64,000 nucleotides of DNA from Plantago ovata (taxonomy: Eukaryota > Streptophyta > Magnoliopsida > Lamiales > Plantaginaceae). The stretch lies in assembly GCA_028274465.1 (NCBI GenBank), contig CM051456.1:74262753-74326752 (forward strand). Reading direction: 5' to 3'. The position numbers and the translations under genes are program-made. The stretch's first letter is position 1. Every line of letters begins with the position of its first letter. Under the pieces are notes generated by a model, which saw only the letters and a program-made list of their open reading frames with translations, did no database searches and had not been told where the DNA came from. This document shows positions 56,843 through 64,000 of the stretch, in pieces.

Positions 56843-58090
56843 ATGGCTCCACGAGACAAGAAGAAAGCTGGCTCGAGCAAGAGAGGTAAGGTGGCAGCAT
56901 CAAGCTCCCAGCCTTACCACGAGCTGTTCGAGTTGTCTCTTGCCGCAATCGACGTCCGACAGAGGCTCGAAGCGGAGCTAGCTCAAGGTGGGCGATCAAT
57001 TTTACCGGACAGAAGGATAGACATTTCGTATGGACTAGCTCACAGGCCAGGTTACAAGACGCTCTCCCGTCTGGCAAGAAAAAGGAATTGGGGTTGGTTT
57101 ACTTCCAACCGATTCAAGGGGTACGATACGAGCCTCCTCCATGAGTTCTATGTTGGGTACACTGATCTTGAGGAGACGGAGGGGGTACTCGTTCGAGGCG
57201 TAATTGTGCCATGGACACCGGCCTCAATTTCTGCATTCATCCATTTAGGGGAACGGGAGTTCACCGGAAGCAACCACTCCTACGTGTATTCGAGGGCCAC
57301 TAGGGGGATCGGAAGTGCCATCACAGATTTGATTTGCAACAGGGAATATGTGTATCCAGATACCGGAGCACAACCTGGACGGATCCATCAGAGTGACCTT
57401 AGTATCGAGGCTAAGGTGGTTATGAAATTCTGCATTTTCAACTTGATCCATAGAATGAATGACACGTGGATACAACCGAATTATGCTGAGCTCCTCTACT
57501 GCTTGATAGGCAAGCATCGAATAGACATTGGTCAGATCATGTATGCAGAGTATGAGCGTCATTGGGAGAAGAAGAAGAAGCCCTTCATTTTTCCGAGCTT
57601 CATCACAGTATATTGCAAATATCACGGGGTTGAGGAAATTGATGAGGGGGATTGCGATGTCGCTGCCCTTTCCCCTTCGACTATTGATGTGCAACTGAGT
57701 AGGTATCAAATGAAGAACCCCACAGCTGCTGCTGCTGATGTTGAAGCTTCCCTCCAACGGACTGATTCTGACAATGATAATGATTATGAGGATGCTATGG
57801 ATGGCCGAGTTCCTATCCCGGATATTCCCTTTGGCCGTAGAGCACGACATGCACCGCCTCGAGTACCACATGGGTCTCAAGGTCTTGACTTCTATGATTT
57901 TCGGGCCCACTTCGATGCTAGTGTTGCAGCCTTGACCACTACTGTCCAAGGAATGCGACATGACCTTGATGGACACATTGCCCAGCGCAATCGCGATTGG
58001 GAGATGATTGAGGAGTATCGCCGGAATGAGAAGGAGATAATGTGGGAGCAGCTACAACTCATCCGTCAACAACAGGAGGCCCTGCAGTAG
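56843..58090 (+). CDS. ORFx, Athila env-position protein of unknown function
   Basis: An intact 415-aa frame. I chose the ATG at 56843 (ACCATGGCTCC) over an upstream non-ATG start because it follows a good splice acceptor and aligns with G1. The N-terminus is Lys/Ser-rich (APRDKKKAGSSKRGK). The central 250 residues have blocks such as VRGVIVPWTPASISAFIHLG, YAELLYCLIGKHRIDIGQIM and FIFPSFITVYCKYHGVEE, recalling the 'putative plant transposon protein' domain of Athila elements. An acidic patch (TDSDNDNDYEDAMD) follows, then a C-terminal helix, possibly a coiled coil, ending in Gln-rich sequence. No signal peptide, membrane segment or enzyme motif is visible. Being open while gag is broken could mean selection or chance. 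Confidence 0.8.
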   Translation: MAPRDKKKAGSSKRGKVAASSSQPYHELFELSLAAIDVRQRLEAELAQGGRSILPDRRIDISYGLAHRPGYKTLSRLARKRNWGWFTSNRFKGYDTSLLHEFYVGYTDLEETEGVLVRGVIVPWTPASISAFIHLGEREFTGSNHSYVYSRATRGIGSAITDLICNREYVYPDTGAQPGRIHQSDLSIEAKVVMKFCIFNLIHRMNDTWIQPNYAELLYCLIGKHRIDIGQIMYAEYERHWEKKKKPFIFPSFITVYCKYHGVEEIDEGDCDVAALSPSTIDVQLSRYQMKNPTAAAADVEASLQRTDSDNDNDYEDAMDGRVPIPDIPFGRRARHAPPRVPHGSQGLDFYDFRAHFDASVAALTTTVQGMRHDLDGHIAQRNRDWEMIEEYRRNEKEIMWEQLQLIRQQQEALQ

Positions 58091-59554
58091 TCCAATGATC
58101 TCCTGTCTGACATGTGGAGAGACTATTATGGGGATTACAATCCCGATAATTAGTCTTTTCATATGTCCGCTCTCAGCCGACCGAGGCCAAATCGTTCGGT
58201 AACATCTAGTATTACTTTTTATTTACTCATTCTCTTTTGCTAGGGACTAGCTTAAGTTTCATGAGGGGGATGGGATGTGAACCATGATGTTAAGTATTGT
58301 TTGGCTTTGTGATGATTGAGTATGGTATCTTGTTTTTTGTTTGCATTTGCACGTTTACCGCTTTCTTAGTATTTAGTTGCATACACTACATTCATCCTAG
58401 TATAGTCATTCATGTTTTATGTGGAGTTTATTGCCAAATTTTTTGAACTTTTTTATTGGGTAAATTAACTAATTATGACATTAATCATATGCTTCATCTC
58501 TATGAATTTGTTTGAGGTTTTTCTCGCTTGGCTGTCACATTTATGTATTGCACTTAGTTAAGCTTGGTAGTCTCGACATCACTTAGTGGTGTTTTCTCTA
58601 CTGCGGTTCACGAAGGCCTTTATAATAGGATGATGCATGTTAGGGTCTTATGGTTGTTTTCCCGAGTAATTATGTACCTAAGAGGCAACAAGTCTTCACC
58701 ATGCTTTGAGATTGCTAAATGCCTAGGAAGGAGGTAGTGTGAGGTTGTGTGATCCTTTGTTTATAACCTATTCTTCCGAATAGGTTTGGGGAGGGGGTTA
58801 CACCATCATTAGACTTGTTTCTGTTTTTCATTTTCGTATCGTGAGTTTATTTTTCCTTTTCCGTGAATTTTGTACTCCAACCTATTCTTTCGAATAGGTC
58901 TGGGGAAGACCCCAAAAAAGCAAGGAAGGGTCCAAAAAAAGGAAGCCAAAAAAAGCAGTTTAGCAAAGTGTTTGTCTCATTTTTCAATTTTTGTAATGTT
59001 CGTAATCGTGTTGTAATTTTTTGTCTTTTGTTTGTTTGAGTGTCATCTGTTCTAGACCACCCTCGTCCTGCCATTCAGGAAGTGGTGAATAGCTTAAGGC
59101 TTTGCTTGAGAGATGGGTAGAATAGGGGAGTGTTATCTTTTTTAGGGAACCCTCCTTCGTTTGATGAGAGCCAGTATTGGTTCGACCTCTTTGAGGAAAA
59201 GTCTTAACTTGGTGAACAGCAGTAAGTCCTCAGTTTCATAGGCACGGGACAACCATTCGTATTTTAACATGTTTCATTACGTCGTCACTAACTAGGTCAA
59301 GGTAGAGAATGTTACGAGAGACTATCTTGTTTGACATAAGTGCTTATGTGAATGTGTATGAGTCAATCGAGGTATTCTTCAACCTATATCCATGTTATGA
59401 TTTGTATGGTTATTGCTCATATGTTTTTTTGATAGATTCAATAGATTAGTTCATTTCATTTGGCATGAGACTCCATTTTTTGTGTTGCATTGTTTTTTGC
59501 ATTAGAGTCTAGCTTAGTTGCTTGAGGACAAGCAAAGGTTCGGTTTGGGGAGTT
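58091..59554 (+). other. G4 3' noncoding region with PPT
   Basis: Collinear with G1 and G2. Palindromes AACCTATTCTTCCGAATAGGTT at 58765-58786 and a near-copy at 58879-58899. The purine tract seen in G2 is mostly deleted near 58905. PPT TTTGGGGAGTT lies just before 59555. No gene is seen. Confidence 0.8.
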
Positions 59555-60757
59555 TGATGAACGTGTATTTTACACTTTCATTCGAGTCTTTTTTCACCAA
59601 TTTAGCTATCCTCTATGTTAATTTAGCTATATTATAGTGCATTTTATTAGAATAGTGTCACGTTTCCCTTTAGTTTGCATTTTACAGGTTTTAGGTGAAA
59701 AACGTGGTTTTCCGGGCAATTATATTGAAGAGAACGAAGAACCGGTGTTCCGAGGATATTTTTGGAGTATCTAGAAGATTCCGGATAGGATTTGAAATCT
59801 AGAGGCCGAGTCTGAAGTCTAAAAGGTCACTAGAAGGCAAAAACCGAGTCCGAAAAGGAAACGAAATTCAAAAATGCATCGAAAACGCGTCCTTGGCCGA
59901 CTGGAACTCTCGGGCGATTCGCCCGGGACGTGGGGCGGTTCGCCCCACACCAGGCGATTCGCCCGGTGTGTGGGGCGACTCGCCCCACACGTTCCGAACT
60001 CCTATATATAGTTGCTCAGTTTTCTCCGTTTTTTCATACTTTCTCAGACCTTTTTTCATACCTTTCTCATTAGTTTTAGGTAGGAATTCTCCAGAGCCTG
60101 TTCTGGAAATTCTTAGCATAGGAGATACTTTTTCTTATCGATTTGGAGCTTATGAGATCACGATTCTTCGGAGATTGACAACCTTCGGTAACATTGTATC
60201 TCAGATTTTTTCTATTTATATTTATTTATCTTTCAACATGTTTTCATTCAATCTTGCTATGATTTCTGTTGATTGCATGACATCTATGAGTAGCTAAATC
60301 TATCGTTGGTGATAGTATGTGATTTCTTAGCGAAGGGTTAGTAATTATGCTGATGGCGGTAAAGCGAATCAGACTTTGAGTTATTGCTTTATTTCTTTGA
60401 TCTATCTAAGCCCTCTATCTTCGTAGTGTTGAATAAAACGGAACACATTGGACAATTCATGATCAAAGATCTCTATGCAAAACGATCGGGTACTTCATGC
60501 ATGATTATTAACGCACTATGCTTTGAATGATCATACTATCACTAACTTCCATTATCTTGATAAGAAAAACCTGTGCTAAGTCGTTTGTTGATTTTATATT
60601 TTAAAGTTAGATTAGATAAAGCTAGTTATAGTCCTTAGAGATCGACACTCGAGGTTATTTTACTGCTACACTACGGTTTTCGTTGTAGTTGTGAATTGCC
60701 TTTGGCTAAAAACAAATTTAATTGATTAATTTGAATCTGACAAATTCCGGTTCATCA
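59555..60757 (+). repeat. G4 3' LTR
   Basis: 1203 bases, TGATGAACGTG to GTTCATCA. GC palindromes at 59911-59992; TATATATA at 60003-60010; followed by target duplication CTGAG. Confidence 0.93.
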
Positions 60758-60762
60758 CTGAG

Positions 60763-61543
60763 CGTTGAGTCAGAAAAGAAGGATGCTGAAATATTGCATA
60801 TCAAGAAGTTAGTTGCTGAAGCTACAGAGAAAAATGCTCAAATGGCAATAGAATTGGAAGAGTATCAGTCTTCAGTTCTAAAGTTACTTGCTAAAATACA
60901 AGAGATGAAAAAGATCAAAGTCAATTTCAAATTTTATGCGGATGCTAGTAACACGCTAACTGAACTAAACTCTTATATGAGAGATCCATCTCAGAAAGAA
61001 GGTTTAGGTGCCACGTATGAAGGTGATGACGTGATACTTCTAAGTAAAGACAAATCACCAATTACCTTTGTTCGTGCTACTGATAGTGGTCAACCAGAAC
61101 TCTATCAAATTGGTCAATCTAAGGTTGCTGAAATAAGCAATCAAGTACCTACGACCAAGAAGCTCGTTGTTGCTACTCAAAGTAACAAGACTTCAAAAGG
61201 AAAACAGGTTGCTGAAAAGCAAACTGTTCAGAAAAAGGATGTTGTAAAGCATTCCGCCAAACAAGTTGCTGAAAAGCAATTTGTTAATCCTAAATGCTAG
61301 ATTTCTAAAAGTAATCAGAAGACCTTTTGTGACAAACCTGAATCAAGTAAGGTTGCTGCGATAAAAACTCAGCATACTCCAAAAAGTGGACTTGGGTACA
61401 AAACCAAGCAAAGTCAAATATTTCACGAGTATAAGCAAAGTCAACAAAGATACTTCAAGGAGTTGAAAAACTCCAAGCCCAAGAGTACTGACAATACTCA
61501 AAATGTTAGGACTAGAAGGAACCTTGCTAGAAAAGAACTTACT
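60763..61543 (+). pseudogene. gag: Copia-C gag, C-terminal part
   Basis: Resumes gag after G4 (ESEKKDAEILHIKK), matching Copia-A gag through the coiled coil and the Lys-rich tail with repeated KQVAEKQ motifs. TAG stops it near 61300, then it stays recognisable to ARKELT, where the Copia-D LTR begins. Confidence 0.85.
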
Positions 61544-63114
61544 TGTTAGGAAACTTGTAATTTTGATGAGCAATTAACCATGCTAAATTAAGGAAAGTCC
61601 AGTAACTAGTACTCTTAAGGTCCATAGGAATTTAGAATTTTAAGGACATTGTAAAAGAGGAACGTTTGCTGAAGACTTAGTGTAGGTGCTAGATAGGTGT
61701 TTTATTCGCTTATGATGTATCTTGTTTTCTGAAAAGAAAAACAACCAATTGAAGCATTTGCTGATGATGTACTTTGTTTACACAAACAAACTATTGAAGC
61801 ATTAGAACCGTTCAGAAACTTGAAGAATTCGAAGACTGAAGAGTAAAGAAGATTTATGAAGATGGTATCTACAAAGGCACATGTTGCTCAGAAAGTGGAA
61901 ACTTCAGCAACAGCTTGCATAAGTGAAAATCTAAACGACAGAGTAGGTTGTGCTTGCTGAAACTGAGACTGACGACTTGCTGAAATACATATATGACCTC
62001 CTTGTTGAAAGTACTTGCATTTGCGCTCCAACGTTCATATTTGAATTTCATTCAAATGAACATTAAATGCAAATTAAGCACGCGAAGAACATGAAGACTA
62101 GAAGACAAATAAAGGACGCTGCTGAAAGTACAAAAGCAGGATAGTGACATCTTAAGGAACAAAGCCTTAGAATTCGAAATTCAAACGGATCCCTTGATTC
62201 TATAAATAGAGGTCATCCGGCAAAGAGTTGAAGTGTGTCAACAACGTGATCAAACTCTCACTTGTGCTTAAACTCACATACCCTTCAATACTCTTTACTG
62301 CCATTGATCCGTTCCAAGACTTAAAGCTTTAAAAAGCTACTTGTGAAGAAGTAGAACATACACGGCTAAGAAATTAGTTAAGTGTTCTTTCTTTCTTTCG
62401 AACAAGAACAAGTCTTGACACCAGAAACAATCAAACTTGTTTACTACAAAGTATTCAAAGTTTTGTTTCTTAGATTACTTGTTGTAGCTGAATAAGTTAT
62501 AATCAAGTTATCTCATCCCAAACCTCTCTAACTGAAAAACACCCTTTCAGGCGTGAAATTCAGGCGGAATTTAATCAAGCATAGTGTTGCTGATTATAAG
62601 TCCCAAGTTTGGTGGAGAACAAGGTTTCGTTCTCTAGTTAAGTTGGAAACGAAGCAAGTGTGCTTTGGTTTCTGTTGAATCGCTCTAGATAGGTGTTGTA
62701 AGGATCCTCAAACTTATCTTAGTGGATTCAGTCCTAGAAAGGACAAAGTGGATTAGTTGGGAGATTACGCCACTCTCAGATACCACTATAAAAGTGTTTG
62801 TGTGATTTATTTACTGCATTTAGTTTTCAGCAAAGCATATCTACCTGTACACTATCACTCTGTTCACTTGCTGAAACTATCACTTATTGTCAAAGCACTT
62901 ATTGTACAAAGACTTCCGCTCTCTGAATTTAAGTATCAGTAAAACACGTTAGTGAAAAGTAACTAGTACTTGCTGAGAAAGTTAAGTATCAGCGAACTCA
63001 TTACTGAAAAGTAATAAGCCCTTGCTGAGAAAGTTTTTTAAACGACGAAAGTTTGAAAAGACTATTCATCCCCCCCCCCTTCTAGTCTTTTCATGTTGTT
63101 TAAAGGGACCAACA
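61544..63114 (+). repeat. Copia-D 5' LTR
   Basis: 1571 bases, TGTTAGGAAACTTG to GGGACCAACA. TATAAATA box at 62201-62208; tandem units at 62931-62983 and 62984-63035; C run near 63070-63079. The left flank is TTACT (61539-61543); the matching copy would be outside the window. Confidence 0.92.
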
Positions 63115-63116
63115 AG

Positions 63117-63128
63117 TTGTATCAGAGC
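63117..63128 (+). other. Copia-D primer-binding site (one mismatch)
   Basis: TTGTATCAGAGC instead of TGGTATCAGAGC, 2 bases after the LTR. The change is at the second base, which pairs near the CCA end of the primer tRNA. Confidence 0.85.
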
Positions 63129-63226
63129 TGGAGGTTCTTTAACCTTCAGCACTGAACCTAGATCCCCTTAGGTGCTTTCCGTAAATCACTCTCAATTGAT
63201 CAGTTTGGTAGTCTTTTGCTGACAGG

Positions 63227-64000
63227 ATGTCTTTAGGAGACGCTCCCTTGCTGAAGCTGGAAAACTATGAAAAATGGCGAAACAACATGATGCTACATCT
63301 TGAGGACATTAGTGATGAGATAGTTACTATCATTAATGATGGACCTATCAAGATCACTAAGATTGAGAAAAGCTTTCCTCACAAAACCACGGATCCTACT
63401 GGTAAGCAAACTATCTTAGGAGACCCGGTTGACACCGTCGTTCCAAAACCAAGAGAGGAATGGACTTCTGACGAAGCTAAGAATTCCGTCTTTATGGCCA
63501 AGCAAGAAACATCATCATTCGATCAACTCCGGATACTATACAGTGCAAACTGTGGGGTGCCAAAACTGCTAAGGAAGCTTGGAAATTGGTTCAAGATCTT
63601 TGCGTTGGATCTGACAAAACCAAGGAAAACAAACTCGAAGTGCTGAAGTTAAAGTTCCAGAACTTTAAACAAGGTACAAATGAGTCACTGGAAGACTTGG
63701 ACTTCAGATTCACAACTCTAGTTAGTGAGATGGCCGCTTGGGAGTTGGAAATCTTTACTCAGATTCTGAGAAGGTGAAAACCATTATCAGAAGTCTGAAC
63801 CAAGAATGGATCCACACTCAGAACTTCTACTACAATCAAGGAATGCCAAACATCACACCTACAGAGTTGTTCTCTCATCTTGCTACTGTCAACTACGAGA
63901 CAAAGCAAAGAGAATATGTGTTTGCAGAAAAATCACAAAACATTACTCTTGCTGCAAAGCCGTCATCTTCTGAAAAGAAGAATGATAAAGAGCCCGCTGA
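63227..64000 (+). pseudogene. gag: Copia-D gag N-terminal part, frameshifted
   Basis: Starts MSLGDAPLLKLENYEKW. The frame shifts near 63480 and again near 63735, where single bases are missing relative to Copia-C, so it reads as 63227-63646 then 63586-63777. The sequence stays collinear with Copia-A and Copia-C to the window edge. The GAG codon lost to a stop in Copia-A is intact here (about 63860). Confidence 0.85.

Larger units (their letters stand above)
52197..60757 (+). mobile_element. G4: Athila-like Gypsy element with gag-protease and ORFx, no RT or integrase
   Basis: A complete 8561-base insertion: LTRs 52197-53387 and 59555-60757, target duplication CTGAG (52192-52196; 60758-60762), PBS, gag-protease (53531-55717), spacer, ORFx (56843-58090), 3' noncoding region and PPT. 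As in G1, no pol domain lies between protease and ORFx. The two LTRs look very similar by eye, which suggests a fairly recent insertion, although gag-protease has gained stops. Confidence 0.92.
50650..61543 (+). mobile_element. Copia-C internal region, interrupted by G4 and truncated by Copia-D
   Basis: PBS and gag follow the LTR that begins at 37660. Gag is split by G4 at CTGAG and cut again by the Copia-D LTR at 61544. Pol would lie beyond the window. The LTR is preceded on its other side by env-like sequence (36803-37659), so one LTR has internal sequence on both sides. Confidence 0.85.
61544..64000 (+). mobile_element. Copia-D: SIRE-like element, 5' end only
   Basis: LTR, PBS and the start of gag are in the window. 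It is inserted in the same orientation into Copia-C gag. Confidence 0.88.

Noticed and set aside
56843-58090. ORFx as a host gene captured intact
   Set aside because: A second diverged copy sits in the same place in G1, and similar ORFs are known from Athila-type elements, so it belongs to the element family.

Overview
The window is a block of nested LTR retrotransposons from a plant nuclear genome, most likely a eudicot with a large, repeat-rich genome; the species cannot be told. Two primer-binding sites show this. TGGCGCCGTTGCCGGGGA matches the 3' end of plant tRNA-Asp and is used by Athila-type Ty3/gypsy elements. TGGTATCAGAGC matches initiator tRNA-Met and is used by Ty1/copia elements. 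I find no convincing host gene, tRNA, rRNA or CRISPR array.

Two families account for almost everything. (1) A SIRE-like Copia family has LTRs of about 1.5 kb, a long gag with a coiled-coil tail, protease, integrase, RT-RNase H, and a long env-position gene about 1 kb after pol. (2) An Athila-like Gypsy family has LTRs of about 1.2 kb bounded by TGATGAAC...GTTCATCA and full of GC-rich palindromes of the type GGGGCGGTTCGCCCC.

Layout: 1-8175, Gypsy G1 (minus), with gag-protease and an extra ORF ('ORFx') but no RT or integrase. 8176-32283, Copia-A (minus), interrupted by G1 and by Gypsy G2 (8940-16444, target duplication ACTTG) and by a 100-N gap at 23053. 32284-36568, 3' part of an autonomous-type Gypsy G3, whose integrase region Copia-A entered. 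36569-36790, a cluster of GCGACGG/CCGTCGC repeats. 36803-37659, the env-like end of a Copia element joined to an LTR. 37862-49333, Copia-B, inserted into that LTR (target duplication CTATT) and holding a second 100-N gap. 49334-61543, the rest of that LTR followed by Copia-C gag, which is split by Gypsy G4 (52197-60757, target duplication CTGAG). 61544-64000, the 5' LTR and gag of Copia-D, inserted into Copia-C gag and running off the window.

Nearly all coding regions are broken. Exceptions are the G1 gag-protease ORF (721 aa), one Copia-A RT-RNase H ORF (519 aa) and G4 ORFx (415 aa). Both N gaps are flanked by collinear repeated copies of the same sequence, with small indels increasing toward the gap. 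I read these as unmerged contig overlaps, not real duplications.

The most interesting signals are: a pol-less gag-protease+ORFx Gypsy subfamily present twice; a possible leader intron before ORFx; an apparent separate promoter and three short phase-0 introns in the Copia env-position gene; regularly spaced palindromes in the Copia pol-env spacer; and GC palindromes placed just upstream of each Gypsy LTR TATA box.
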